From Luteolibacter rhizosphaerae (GTDB lineage Bacteria; Verrucomicrobiota; Verrucomicrobiia; Verrucomicrobiales; Akkermansiaceae): 64,000 nt of DNA. The position numbers and the translations under genes were made by a program. Below, piece by piece: positions 34,734-44,306 of the stretch (its first letter is position 1; each line of letters begins with the position of its first letter). The stretch is taken from contig NZ_JAPDDR010000008.1 of assembly GCF_025950095.1 (NCBI RefSeq), positions 248,001 to 312,000 of the forward strand, given 5' to 3'. The notes under the pieces were generated by a model. The model was not told the origin of the DNA, searched no databases, and worked only from the letters and a program-made list of their open reading frames with translations.

Positions 34734-36056
34734 ATGACCGTCCTACTTGAGATCGCGCTGATCTTCGTCCTGCTCTTCTGCAACGGGCTCTTCGCGATGA
34801 CCGAAATCGCCATCGTTTCCTCGCGCCGGGGGGTGCTCCAGGCTCGGGCTGAAGCAGGAAGCAAGGGCGCGGAGAAGGCGATCTTGCTGGCCGACGCGCC
34901 GGACCGCTTCCTCTCCACCGTTCAGATCGGGATCACCCTCGTCGGCATCTGCGCCGGTGCCTTCGGCGGCGCCCGGCTCTCCGATCGCCTTGCCGATGTG
35001 CTTGATCCGATTCCTTACATCGGCGCATGGTCGGGCGGCATCGCTTGGGTGGTCGTCCTCGGCATGATCACCTACCTCCAGCTCGTCGTCGGTGAGCTGG
35101 TGCCGAAGCGTCTCGCGATGAAGCACCCGGAGTCGATCGCCTCCGGCATGGCCGGCTTCATGTCGAAGATCGCCTCCTGGACCAGCCCCGCCGTTTCTCT
35201 CCTGGCGTGGTCCACCAGCGGCATCCTCCGCCTCTTCGGTGTGAAGGACAGCGAGGAGTCCAAGCTCTCGCGCGAAGAACTCACCGTCCTGATCCGCGAG
35301 GGCATGGTCGCTGGCGGTGTCCAGCACTCCGAGTCTCGCATGATGGAAGGCGTCCTCGAGTTTGAATCGCTCGACGTCTACGACATCATGATCCCGCGCC
35401 CGAAGATGGTGTGGATCGATCGCGACGAGAAGCATGCCGAGGTCTGGCCGCGCATCGTGAAAAGCACCCAAGGCTTCTTCCCCGTCTATCAGGGCCAGCG
35501 CGACAACCTTGTCGGAGTCATCTCCGTGAAGGACTGCTACGCCCAGCTCGCCGCCGGCATCGAGGTCCGCTTCGCGAATCTCATGCAGCCGCCCCTGCTC
35601 GTCCCGGAGGTGCAGAAGGCCAGCCTCCTGTTAGAAGACTTCCGCCGCACCGGCCACCACGCCGCCTTCGTCGTCGATGAATTCGGCGGCGTGATCGGCA
35701 TGGTCACCCTGATCGATCTCATGGAAGCCATCGTCGGTGACGTCCCCTCGAAGGAGGAGCGCCTCAGCATGCCGATCAAGCAACGCAAGGACGGCTCCTG
35801 GCTCATCGACGGTCTTTTCGAGATCGAGAAGCTTGAGAACTTCCTCAAGGGCTTCGTGATTCCGGAAGGCGCGGGCGACGAATATCAGACGATCGCCGGA
35901 TGGTTCTCGCAGCGCCTTGCCCGTGTCCCCACCGAGGGCGACATCATCGAGGAAAGCAACTGGCGTTTCGAGATCGTGGATATGGATGGCATCCGGGTGG
36001 ACAAGGTCCTCGCCATGCGCATCCCGAAATCCGCCAAGACCCCTGCCGCCGTCTAA
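34734..36056 (+). CDS. CNNM/CorC-type hemolysin family membrane protein
   Basis: The 440-residue protein has an N-terminal DUF21 membrane domain (FVLLFCNGLFAMTEIAIVSSRRGVLQ, IGITLVGICAGAFGG). A CBS pair follows (about 205-335; YDIMIPRPKMVWIDRDE and AAFVVDEFGGVIGMVTLIDL), then a C-terminal CorC_HlyC domain (YQTIAGWFSQRLARVPTEGDII). Such proteins are linked to Mg2+/Co2+ efflux. It follows the TerC gene in the same direction by 67 bases, so the two may form a metal-handling unit. Confidence 0.9.
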   Translation: MTVLLEIALIFVLLFCNGLFAMTEIAIVSSRRGVLQARAEAGSKGAEKAILLADAPDRFLSTVQIGITLVGICAGAFGGARLSDRLADVLDPIPYIGAWSGGIAWVVVLGMITYLQLVVGELVPKRLAMKHPESIASGMAGFMSKIASWTSPAVSLLAWSTSGILRLFGVKDSEESKLSREELTVLIREGMVAGGVQHSESRMMEGVLEFESLDVYDIMIPRPKMVWIDRDEKHAEVWPRIVKSTQGFFPVYQGQRDNLVGVISVKDCYAQLAAGIEVRFANLMQPPLLVPEVQKASLLLEDFRRTGHHAAFVVDEFGGVIGMVTLIDLMEAIVGDVPSKEERLSMPIKQRKDGSWLIDGLFEIEKLENFLKGFVIPEGAGDEYQTIAGWFSQRLARVPTEGDIIEESNWRFEIVDMDGIRVDKVLAMRIPKSAKTPAAV

Positions 36057-36062
36057 GCCGAG

Positions 36063-36863
36063 TCAGAGCTTGAAGTTCTTCGACTGGCTGAGGAAACGCT
36101 TGGGGTTCTCGTAGAGCACCCTCTCGATTTCCTCCGCCGTCTTCTTCCGGCGCTTCATCTCGAAGCCGCACTTCACCACCGCCAGCGGATCGGATACACC
36201 CCAGTCACAGGCGGAGTTCAGCCACAGTCGGTCGCTGTCGCAGGTCTCCAGCATGTCGATCGCCCGGTTCGGCGTGCACTTGCTCTCCGGGTAAAGGGTC
36301 ATCCCGGCCCAGTAGCCCTGCTCAAGTACGAGGTTCACCGTATGTTCCTCCACGTGGTCGATGATTACCTTGCCGCGGTCCAGCTTCGAGAAGGACGCCA
36401 GTGCGTCGAGAATCAGCCGCGTGCCCTTCAGCTTGTCCTCCAGGTGCGGGGTGTGGATCAAGATCGGCAGGTCACGGTCCAGCGCGAGCTGCACGTGCTC
36501 GTGGAAGATCGCCAGTTCGTTCTTCGTGTTCTTGTTCAGGCCGATCTCGCCGATGCCCAGCACCGTGGGCTTGTCCAGGAACTCCGGGATGATTGACATC
36601 ACCTCCCGCGCGAATCCCGCGTCCTCCGCCTCCTTCGGGTTGATGCACAGCCAGCAGAAATGAGGGATGCCATACTTCGCCGCCCGCTTCGGCTCATACT
36701 CCGTGAGCTGCCGATAGTAGTCGTAGAATCCGGCGGGGGATGAACGGTCGAAGCCGGCCCAGAACGCCGGTTCACACAGCGCCTCGCAACCGGCCAGGGC
36801 GAGCTTCTCATAGTCGTCCGTCGTGCGGCTGACCATGTGCGCATGGGGCTCGATATATTTCAT
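36063..36863 (-). CDS. TatD-family metal-dependent hydrolase (EboB-like)
   Basis: The ATG at 36863 (MKYIEPHAHMVSRTTDDYEK) gives 266 residues. Metal ligands are visible in EPHAHM, GIGEIGL, LIHTPHLE, IIDHVEEHT and SACDWGVSDP, the amidohydrolase/TatD barrel order. The wording HMVSRTTDDYE...EPAFWAGFDR is close to EboB-type proteins, which occur in a cluster exporting unusual metabolites; that is from memory. It is preceded by a small conserved gene on the same strand. The substrate is unknown. Confidence 0.82.
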   Translation of the reverse strand: MKYIEPHAHMVSRTTDDYEKLALAGCEALCEPAFWAGFDRSSPAGFYDYYRQLTEYEPKRAAKYGIPHFCWLCINPKEAEDAGFAREVMSIIPEFLDKPTVLGIGEIGLNKNTKNELAIFHEHVQLALDRDLPILIHTPHLEDKLKGTRLILDALASFSKLDRGKVIIDHVEEHTVNLVLEQGYWAGMTLYPESKCTPNRAIDMLETCDSDRLWLNSACDWGVSDPLAVVKCGFEMKRRKKTAEEIERVLYENPKRFLSQSKNFKL

Positions 36864-36894
36864 GGAAGAAGCGGGAAAAGAAAGATGGGGAACC

Positions 36895-37158
36895 TCAAGC
36901 CTGCGGAGCACCGTAGGCGAACTGGATCGTCGCCGCCTCGGCCGCTTCGGTCGAGTGATCGGAGAGAGCCTCCAGCACCGCCTTCGCCCGGCCCGGCTGA
37001 TCGGAGAGTAGGATCGGCAGCGCCTTCTTCAGCCCTTCAAGCCGGAAATCCGCCTCACCGGCGTGACGCTCCACTCGGTCGAGGAAGGCCGCCAGATCGA
37101 TCAGCTTGTAGCGGGCGTCCATGAAATGGAGGTCCAGGATGTCCTTCTTGCTGGGCAT
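36895..37158 (-). CDS. Small conserved hypothetical protein upstream of TatD-like gene
   Basis: The ATG at 37158 (MPSKKDILDLHFMDARYKLIDLAAFLDRV) gives 87 residues, all helical and soluble, with no motif that I can name. It lies 31 bases upstream of the TatD-like gene and probably shares its mRNA, so it is a candidate partner of that hydrolase. The well-formed start and the tight spacing support a real gene. Confidence 0.6.
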   Translation of the reverse strand: MPSKKDILDLHFMDARYKLIDLAAFLDRVERHAGEADFRLEGLKKALPILLSDQPGRAKAVLEALSDHSTEAAEAATIQFAYGAPQA

Positions 37159-37272
37159 GGCGGGAATGTAGGCAGGCTTTCGCGGATTCCAACGGGAAAG
37201 AGGTGGCAGGGAAGAACCGCACTCCGAATCTAAACCTTTCACCCCGCCCCGACATCCCCTCTACTGGAGAGC

Positions 37273-37827
37273 ATGGACCCTGCCCCGAACCCGGCATCGC
37301 CCGAGGTTTCCGAGACCTTCGTGCGCGAGCTGACCGACCACCAGACGGCCATGCTCGCCTTCATCCGTGCCCTCATGCCCGGGTCCTCTGCCGCCCGCGA
37401 CTTGCTTCAGGAGGTAAATATCATCCTCTGGCAGAAGCGGGAGCAGTTCGAATCCGGCAGCAGCTTCAAAGCCTGGTCGTTTCAAGTGATCCGCTACCAC
37501 CTCATGAACCATCGCCGCCGCCTCGCTTCCAGAGGCTGGCTGATCTTCGACGACGAACTGGTGGAGAAGATCTCCCCCGCGCTTGAAGCGGATCCCGGCG
37601 AGCTCGAGGGCCGTCATCAGGCACTCAATCATTGCCTGCAGAAGCTGCGCCCGAAGGACCGCGAGCTACTCCAGCACCGCTACTCCAGCGGCGCGCCCCT
37701 CAACGATTACGCCAAGGCGATCAACCGCAGCGCCGGGACCCTCAAGGCGACCCTCTTCAATCTCCGTGCGGCGCTCCGCAAATGCATCGAGCGCCGCTTC
37801 CATGAACAAGGCCTCCCCCTTCAATGA
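37273..37827 (+). CDS. RNA polymerase sigma factor, PVC ECF type
   Basis: The 184-residue product has region 2 (HQTAMLAFIRALMPGSSAARDLLQEVNIILWQK) and region 4 (LRPKDRELLQHRYSSGAPLNDYAKAINRSAGTLKATLFNLRAAL). It belongs to the Rhodopirellula/Verrucomicrobium ECF group. Its stop overlaps the start of the FecR-like gene (ATGA), so the two are translationally coupled. It probably drives expression of the following degradation/surface genes. Confidence 0.9.
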   Translation: MDPAPNPASPEVSETFVRELTDHQTAMLAFIRALMPGSSAARDLLQEVNIILWQKREQFESGSSFKAWSFQVIRYHLMNHRRRLASRGWLIFDDELVEKISPALEADPGELEGRHQALNHCLQKLRPKDRELLQHRYSSGAPLNDYAKAINRSAGTLKATLFNLRAALRKCIERRFHEQGLPLQ

Positions 37828-39197
37828 GACTGACCGACCACCAGCTCGTCGCCGCCGCCTTCGAAGGAGCGCTGGGTGAAGGCGAGTTCGATACCCTCCA
37901 GCGCCGCTTGGCCGCCGAGCCCGATCTCTTGGCTCTATACCGCGAACATGCGCTGCTCCATCATTCGCTCTGCGAGGAATACGAAGGCCGCGATTCCCTC
38001 TCCGATCTCTCTCCTCCCACCGGCCGCGCGCCCCGCTGGTTGTTGCCCCTGCTGATCATCCTCGCTTTGGGTGCGCTGGCCCTCGCCGCATGGAAGTTGA
38101 CCCGCCCGCCCGCGGGGGCCGCCCTCACCGCCGGCTCCTCGCTGTCGAAAGATGGCCGTGCCCTGCTCGACGGTCAGCCGATGCTCGATGGCTCCGGCTT
38201 CTCGCCGGGCTCCCGTCTTGCGATCGAGCGCGGCTGGGTCCGGCTCAAGCTGCCCGGCGGCACCATCGCCATCGTCGAGGCACCCGCCGCGGTCGTCTAT
38301 CAATCGGACCGCCGCCTTCTTCTGGAAAATGGCCGGGCTCGCTTTCAAATCTCCTCCGGCGCGGAGGGCCTCACCGTGGGGACGGCCAATCTCACCGTGC
38401 AAGGCCCGGGCCCCGGCTTCGGACTGGTCAGCCGTCCCGGCGGTGCCGACGAAGCCCATTGCTTCAGCGGCGAAGTCAGCGTGCAGGCCGCGACAGGCAA
38501 GGCGACTGCCTCCTTGAAAACGGCGGAAGCCGCCAGCATCGACGCGAGCGGAACTCTCAACCGCATGCCCGCGCGTGAGAACGAATTCGCCTCGCTCACG
38601 CCGGAGCAGCGCGTGCTGATCGAGGACCGCTTCGAGAGCGGAACCATGGAAACCGGTCGCCGTCCCCGGATCGGGGCGAGCCATTGGCGCTTGGAGAAGG
38701 GCTCGCCGACCATCGTTGGCCAGCACCTCGAGGGCTCCGACTTCGAGGCCTACTTCTGGCTGCCCGCCGATGCCATGTCAGCAGCCCGCCCCATCCTCCT
38801 CGTCACCGTGGAGACCGTCCCGGGCAGTGGCAGCCTGCCCTTCCATTCGCAGCAGTTCGCGGGCTTCAGCTTGTATCAGGAAGGTTACGAGGTCTGCTTC
38901 TTCGGCGATAGCTACGGGCCGGAAGAAACCTGGTCGCTCGATGTGAAGCGCAATCTGGTGCCCCTGGTCCCTGCCACCAAGGTCAGCGGCCCGCGCACCA
39001 TGACCCTGCGCTACGACCGCCGTGATGGCACCGTGGAGCTCCATGACGGCCCGGAGCCCGGAGGCGCACCGCTGGTCCGGTCAAAGCTCCTGCCGGGCCT
39101 GAATTTTGATCAGGTCCGCATCGCCGCCGGTCCTGGCGCCTCGCTCGGGCTTGCGTCTTTGAAGGTGAGTGCCATCGAAGACACGGGCTCCCCCTGA
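37824..39197 (+). CDS. FecR-like membrane protein, partner of sigma factor
   Basis: The 457-residue protein has an N-terminal anti-sigma-like segment (LVAAAFEGALGEGEFDTLQRRL), one membrane helix near 71-89 and an outer FecR-like region (GGTIAIVEAPAAVVYQSDRRLLLENGRA). A C-terminal beta-sandwich of about 190 residues resembles LamG/concanavalin folds. It likely holds the sigma factor inactive until a ligand binds outside. It is coupled to the sigma gene and followed 99 bases later by the DUF1549 gene. Confidence 0.8.
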   Translation: MRLTDHQLVAAAFEGALGEGEFDTLQRRLAAEPDLLALYREHALLHHSLCEEYEGRDSLSDLSPPTGRAPRWLLPLLIILALGALALAAWKLTRPPAGAALTAGSSLSKDGRALLDGQPMLDGSGFSPGSRLAIERGWVRLKLPGGTIAIVEAPAAVVYQSDRRLLLENGRARFQISSGAEGLTVGTANLTVQGPGPGFGLVSRPGGADEAHCFSGEVSVQAATGKATASLKTAEAASIDASGTLNRMPARENEFASLTPEQRVLIEDRFESGTMETGRRPRIGASHWRLEKGSPTIVGQHLEGSDFEAYFWLPADAMSAARPILLVTVETVPGSGSLPFHSQQFAGFSLYQEGYEVCFFGDSYGPEETWSLDVKRNLVPLVPATKVSGPRTMTLRYDRRDGTVELHDGPEPGGAPLVRSKLLPGLNFDQVRIAAGPGASLGLASLKVSAIEDTGSP

Positions 39198-39296
39198 TCG
39201 CGCCGCAAACCCCGTAAAATCGTGGATTCCGCCGCTGGCGATCTTGCGCATCCGTGAAAGATTTGGCCGGGAAAATGCGTCCCGCCTGTCGATATC

Positions 39297-42068
39297 ATGC
39301 GTCTCTCCGTCGCCATCCTCGCCCTCGTTTCCTCTTCCCTCGCGGAGGAGCTGCATTGGGCTTACGCACCGCCGGTGAAAGCCGCGGTTCAGGAGGCTGC
39401 TCACCCGGTGGATGCACTCCTCGCGGACCTGTGGCAGAAGAATCATCTCAAGCCCGCCCCGCCGGCCCCGCCCCGCCAGTGGCTGGAGCGCGCCGCCTAC
39501 ACGCTCACCGGCCTGCCGCCTTCGGAGGACCAGCTGCGCCGGATCGAGGCGAGCCCGGATGAGGCGACATGGAAGGCCCTGATCGACGAGCTGCTCGCCA
39601 GCCCCGCTTACGGCGAGCGCTGGGCCCGCCACTGGATGGATGTCGCGCGCTATGCCGACACCCGCGGCTACAATTTCGATCAGGATAACCGCTATCCCTT
39701 CGCCTACACCTACCGCGATTGGCTGATCAAAGCCTTCAATGAGGATCTCCCCTACGATCGCTTCGTGAAGCTCCAGCTCGCCGCGGACCTGCTCTCGGAT
39801 CGGCCGGATCATCCGGACCTTGCGGCTCTTGGATTCCTCACCGTCGGCCTGCGGAACGGCCCCGTCGAAACCCTCGATGATCGCGTCGATGTGGTCACAC
39901 GTGGATTCCTTTCCTGCACGGTCGCCTGCGCCCGCTGCCATGATCACAAGACCGACCCGATCTCCATGCGGGACTATTACTCGGTCTACTCCATCCTGGA
40001 GAATACGAACGAGCCGGACGACAAACCGGTGATCGGCAAGCCCTCGGATGAAGGCGCGTTTGCCAAATATCAGGAGGAAGTCGCGAAGCTCGATGAGATC
40101 GACCGCGATGCCCGCCAGAAGATCGTCGATCACGTGCGGGCCAAGGAGAACTTCGCCAACTACATCGACATCGCGTGGACGGCCAAGAAGGAGAACTGGG
40201 ATCAAGGCAAGGCCACGGCCGAGGGCTTCAAGCGCGGTAAGCTGCGCGCCCGGGCGATCATCGCGTGGCGGGATTTCTTGAACGAACAGGCGTGGACCGA
40301 TTCCGGCTCCGCCAGACTCAAGCAGTGGGCGGCCGAAATGGACGCCGCTGCGGATGCCGCGGCCCGCAAGACCCTCTGCGATGCGCTCGTCGGCGAATGG
40401 CTCGGGGCAGGGGAGGGCAGCGAGCTCGCCACCTTGGGAGCGAAGGGGAACTGCCCGCTGAGCTACGATGTGAATCGTATCTCCGAATTCATGGATCAGG
40501 AGGATGGCAACCAGCGCCGCCAACGCGGCAGTGCCATGAGCAAGGTGATGGCGGAGCATCCCGGTTCCCCGCCGCGTGCGATGAGCCTGAGCGATCGCAA
40601 GGATTGGTCGCAGGCCGTGATCTTCCTACGCGGGAATCCCGCGGCGCGCGGTGATACCTTCGAGCGTGAATGGCTGTCCTTCCTCGGCGGTGGCAAGTTC
40701 CCGGAGGGTAAGAACCCGCGTCTCTCCTTCGCCGAGAAGATTGCGGATCCGGCCAACCCGCTCACCGCCCGCGTCTTGGTGAACCGCGTCTGGGCATGGC
40801 ATTTCGGCGCCCCGCTTGCGGAGCCCGGCGACTTCGGCCCTCAGACTCCGCGTCCCGAACTGTTGTCCCTGCTCGATACCCTCGCCATCTCCTTCAATGA
40901 GAAGGGTGGATCGATCAAGGAACTCCATCGCCTCATTCTGACCTCGCGGGCCTTCCGCCTCGGCGCTGTCGGCCCTGCGGAGAACAACTCGATCGACGAA
41001 GCGAACACGCGCTTCTGGAAGTGGAATCGCCGCCGTCTTGATTTCGAGACCATGCGCGATCGCGTGCTGGCTACCGCTGGCGCTCTGGATACCAGTCGCA
41101 CCGGCGGGCGCTCGGTGCGCTTGGAGGAGGAATCCTCCGACCCCCGGCGCAGCCTCTATGCCTTTGTGGACCGCTATGCTCTCCCGGGCACCTTCGTTTC
41201 TTTCGATCTGCCGCACCCGGACCACCATAGCCCGAAGCGGGTGGAGACCACGGTGCCTCAGCAGGCCCTCTACTTCCTGAATGGCCCGCTGGTCTTGCGT
41301 CAGGCTTCGCGGCTCGTTTCAGATCCGGCCTTCAAGGGACTCGCCGATGACCGCTCCCGGGTGAATGCGATCTATCGCAAGCTCTTCCGCCGCGATGCGA
41401 CCATGGAGGAGTCTGCCTTGGCGCTTGATTGGCTCGCGACCGCAAATCCTTCCGACTATACTCCGCGGCTTGGCGGTCACTGGGAAGTGCGTCACGGCCC
41501 CGAAACCGGCGCTCCCACCGAAGACCTCGCCAGCTTCCCCATCTATGCGGACAATGTCTGGAAGACCGGTCCCGATCCGTCCACCGCACCGATCCGCTGG
41601 CTCAATGTGGGCGCGGGTGGTGGTCACGTCGCGGCCAATCACGTGATGGTCCTCCGCTGGCGTTCGAATGGCGCCGGTCAGGTCAGGATGCTCGGCAACC
41701 TGAAGCGCACGCAGCAGGGCGGGAACACGCTCGCTTGGCGCATCGATGCCCAAGGCAAACCCGCGGCGGAGGGCAGCCTGGCACCGGATTCATCCATCGA
41801 TGGCAATGGTCCATGGATCGATGTGAAGGCCGGAGATACCATGGATCTCGTACTTCGCGCCCCTGAGGGCGACTCCTGCGGCGGCGTGGCGTGGAATCTC
41901 CGCGTCGAAGGCCGCGAGTCCCCGCAGGCACCGCTCGAGGAGATCGCCAGTTTCAACCGCCAGTTCCCCACCTCGAATGACCCGGCTCCCGGCGCCACCG
42001 CCGCCAATCCGTGGGCCGATCTCGTCCAGATGCTCTGGGCTTCGAACGAATTCCACTTCATCGACTAG
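39297..42068 (+). CDS. DUF1549/DUF1553 exported protein
   Basis: The 923-residue protein has a short signal peptide (MRLSVAILALVSSSLA), a DUF1549 domain (WLERAAYTLTGLPPSEDQL, YGERWARHWMDVARYADT) with a CARCH haem-type motif at 211-215, and a DUF1553 domain (about 480-700; NPLTARVLVNRVWAWHFG). The C-terminal ~200 residues are a beta-rich extension. The usual N-terminal PSCyt1 cytochrome is missing. The family is restricted mostly to PVC and related bacteria and almost always pairs with DUF1501, as here. A role in polysaccharide or sulfated-glycan breakdown is suspected, not shown. Confidence 0.9.
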   Translation: MRLSVAILALVSSSLAEELHWAYAPPVKAAVQEAAHPVDALLADLWQKNHLKPAPPAPPRQWLERAAYTLTGLPPSEDQLRRIEASPDEATWKALIDELLASPAYGERWARHWMDVARYADTRGYNFDQDNRYPFAYTYRDWLIKAFNEDLPYDRFVKLQLAADLLSDRPDHPDLAALGFLTVGLRNGPVETLDDRVDVVTRGFLSCTVACARCHDHKTDPISMRDYYSVYSILENTNEPDDKPVIGKPSDEGAFAKYQEEVAKLDEIDRDARQKIVDHVRAKENFANYIDIAWTAKKENWDQGKATAEGFKRGKLRARAIIAWRDFLNEQAWTDSGSARLKQWAAEMDAAADAAARKTLCDALVGEWLGAGEGSELATLGAKGNCPLSYDVNRISEFMDQEDGNQRRQRGSAMSKVMAEHPGSPPRAMSLSDRKDWSQAVIFLRGNPAARGDTFEREWLSFLGGGKFPEGKNPRLSFAEKIADPANPLTARVLVNRVWAWHFGAPLAEPGDFGPQTPRPELLSLLDTLAISFNEKGGSIKELHRLILTSRAFRLGAVGPAENNSIDEANTRFWKWNRRRLDFETMRDRVLATAGALDTSRTGGRSVRLEEESSDPRRSLYAFVDRYALPGTFVSFDLPHPDHHSPKRVETTVPQQALYFLNGPLVLRQASRLVSDPAFKGLADDRSRVNAIYRKLFRRDATMEESALALDWLATANPSDYTPRLGGHWEVRHGPETGAPTEDLASFPIYADNVWKTGPDPSTAPIRWLNVGAGGGHVAANHVMVLRWRSNGAGQVRMLGNLKRTQQGGNTLAWRIDAQGKPAAEGSLAPDSSIDGNGPWIDVKAGDTMDLVLRAPEGDSCGGVAWNLRVEGRESPQAPLEEIASFNRQFPTSNDPAPGATAANPWADLVQMLWASNEFHFID

Positions 42069-42218
42069 GGTCATTCCCTCGTTTGCGAACCATCTCATGT
42101 CCGCCTCTTCCATCCCCGCGGCAAGCAGCACTTGTAGGAACGGATCCACTTCCGGACTCCGCAGTGGTTTAATTTTCGCGCCTTTTGCGATTTTTCGCGG
42201 CTAGAATCAGCAGTTCTC

Positions 42219-43646
42219 ATGTCCCACCACGCCTTCACCGCACAGGACCTCGTCCTCGACCGCCGCGACTTCCTCCAGCGCTGCGGCACGGGCTTCGGCA
42301 TGCTCGCGCTAGGTGGCCTGATGAGCGGCAGGGCGTCCGCCATGCCCGCTGGTGGTGGCATGCCCGAGCCTCACTTCGCACCGAAGGCGAAGCGGGTCGT
42401 CCACCTCTTCATGAATGGCGGGCCCTCGCAGGTGGATACCTTCGATCCCAAGCCCAAGCTCCAGGAGTATCACGGCAAGACCATGCCGCTGGAGGGCCTC
42501 AAGACCGAGCGCCCGACCGGTGCCGGTCTCCGCACGCCTTTCGAGTTCAAGCGTTACGGTCAATCCGGCTTGGAGGTCAGCGAGCTCTTCCAGCACACGG
42601 CGAAGCATGCGGACGATCTCTGCGTGATCCGCTCGATGCATGCGGACGTGCCGAACCATGAGCCCTCCCTGATGCTCATGAACTGTGGGGATGGCCGCTT
42701 GCCGCGCCCCTCGATGGGCTCGTGGATCAGCTACGGTCTCGGCAGTGAGAACGAGAACCTGCCCGCTTACGTTTCCCTCTGCCCCGGCGGTATGCCGATC
42801 AAGCGGGCGGAGAACTGGCGCTCCGCCTTCCTCCCCGGGAACTTCCAAGGCACCTACCTCGATAGCTCGATCGAGCAGGTGGACAAGATGATCGAGAACC
42901 TCCGCAATCCCGGGGCCCGCGATTCGCGTCAGGCTCGGCAGCTCGAGTTTCTCCGCGGTCTTAATGAGCGCCACCTTGCCTCGCATCAGCACGATCCTCA
43001 ACTGGAAGCGCGCATTCGCAGCTTCGAGCTCGCCTACCGCATGCAGAGCGAGGCGACGGATGCCTTCGACATCACCAAGGAGCCCCAGCATGTCCGCGAC
43101 ATGTATGGCCCCGGTGCCTTCGCCCGCCAGTGCCTCATGACCCGCCGTCTCCTGGAGCGCGGCGTTCGTTACATCCAGCTCTGGCACGGCAATGGCCAGC
43201 CTTGGGACAGTCACGACGACATCGAAGATCACCGTCGCTTGGCGAAGGAGTGCGACCAAGGAATCGGTGCCTTGCTCGCGGATCTGAAAATGCGCGGTCT
43301 CCTCGATGAAACCCTCGTTCTCTGGGGCGGCGAGTTCGGGCGCACCCCCGCCGTCGAGCTTCCTCAGGCCGGTTCGAATGCCGGGGTGATGAAGGGGCGC
43401 GATCACAACCACTTCGGCTTCACCGTCTGGATGGCGGGCGGCGGCGTGAAGGGCGGCCATGTCCATGGCGCCACGGATGAGTTCGGCTTCAAGGCCGTCG
43501 ATAAGCCGGTCCACGTGCACGACCTCCACGCCACCATGCTCCACCTCTTGGGCTTCGACCACGAGAAGCTCACCTACCGCTACTCCGGCCGCGACTTCCG
43601 TCTCACGGATGTTCACGGCCACGTGGTGAACGACATCATCGCCTAG
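42219..43646 (+). CDS. DUF1501 Tat-exported protein
   Basis: The 475-residue protein begins with a twin-arginine signal (LDRRDFLQRCGTGFGMLALGGL), so it is exported folded. The body is a sulfatase/alkaline-phosphatase-like fold typical of DUF1501 (VHLFMNGGPSQVDTFDPKP, VLWGGEFGRTP, GRDHNHFGFTVWMAGGGVKGG). It lacks the sulfatase active-site cysteine signature. It follows the DUF1549/DUF1553 gene by 150 bases and presumably works with it outside the cytoplasm. Confidence 0.92.
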   Translation: MSHHAFTAQDLVLDRRDFLQRCGTGFGMLALGGLMSGRASAMPAGGGMPEPHFAPKAKRVVHLFMNGGPSQVDTFDPKPKLQEYHGKTMPLEGLKTERPTGAGLRTPFEFKRYGQSGLEVSELFQHTAKHADDLCVIRSMHADVPNHEPSLMLMNCGDGRLPRPSMGSWISYGLGSENENLPAYVSLCPGGMPIKRAENWRSAFLPGNFQGTYLDSSIEQVDKMIENLRNPGARDSRQARQLEFLRGLNERHLASHQHDPQLEARIRSFELAYRMQSEATDAFDITKEPQHVRDMYGPGAFARQCLMTRRLLERGVRYIQLWHGNGQPWDSHDDIEDHRRLAKECDQGIGALLADLKMRGLLDETLVLWGGEFGRTPAVELPQAGSNAGVMKGRDHNHFGFTVWMAGGGVKGGHVHGATDEFGFKAVDKPVHVHDLHATMLHLLGFDHEKLTYRYSGRDFRLTDVHGHVVNDIIA

Positions 43647-43779
43647 TTCGGCCCGGGAGCGCGGAACTCCGGCTTTGCGGAGTGGTCCGACACGGATTTT
43701 CTCTCTCCTCGGACAAGCTCTGGCCCGCAGAACGAACCTTGCGCGATCTCGCCGTCTTCGCCATTCATCTCACTGGAAG

Positions 43780-44271
43780 ATGAAAGTCGATTGGACCCGC
43801 ATGTCGGAAGAGTTGGGAGGTGGCGAACGAGGTGGCACGGATCTGGCCGAGCGGGCCCTCGATAGCATTCTCGGAATCGAGCTGATTCACGGCGCGATCG
43901 ATCACTACATCAACCATCTTCCAGGCTTTGAACTGGCCCGTTCCTTCCTGATTCACGTCAGGTCTCCGGCAGCAATGGATTACTGCTACCGCCTTTACAA
44001 GGAGCACCCGGACATTGAATGCCGGCGTGCAGCGGTAGAGCTTCTCAGAATGATTTGCGACCGAAGCAAACTTCCATGGGTGGACGAACTCTTGGAAGAT
44101 CCCGACCCCTCTATCCAAGCCTTGGGCGCCTCAATGCTCGATCAGCTGCTATTTGCGGGATCTGTTGATGCATCGGAATGCGCCGGGCTTCTTACCAAGC
44201 TGCTCCATCATCCCAACGCGCATGTCAGACACTACCACTCCTTGATCATGCAAGCGGCCGCATCCGCTTGA
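43780..44271 (+). CDS. HEAT-repeat-like hypothetical protein, 163 aa
   Basis: I prefer the ATG at 43780 (MKVDWTRMSEELGG); the frame opens at 43675. The product is helical with short HEAT-like units (CRRAAVELLRMICD, SIQALGASMLDQLL, LLHHPNAHVRHYHSLIMQAA) and no signal peptide. It lies at the left border of the cassette array. Its last ~20 codons and the following bases recur as a diverged fragment at 47217, next to nuoA, indicating a duplication or replacement event. Function unknown. Confidence 0.6.
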   Translation: MKVDWTRMSEELGGGERGGTDLAERALDSILGIELIHGAIDHYINHLPGFELARSFLIHVRSPAAMDYCYRLYKEHPDIECRRAAVELLRMICDRSKLPWVDELLEDPDPSIQALGASMLDQLLFAGSVDASECAGLLTKLLHHPNAHVRHYHSLIMQAAASA

Positions 44272-44306
44272 ACCCACTTCAATTCCGCCAAGTCAGCGCG
44301 CCCTTC
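44211..44306 (+). repeat. Left copy of diverged ~96-base duplication
   Basis: This segment (end of the HEAT-like gene plus about 35 bases) matches 47217-47316 at roughly nine bases in ten by eye, with a small gap. It includes a reverse-strand copy of the last ~8 codons of nuoA (EGALTWRN stop), which belongs beside the intact nuoA at 47289. The two copies bracket the cassette array. Confidence 0.75.

Noticed and set aside
43646-43652. GTTCGGC at the DUF1501 stop as another cassette core
   Set aside because: The next start codon is ~130 bases away and no attC with GCCGAAC follows the HEAT-like gene; a 7-base match is expected by chance.
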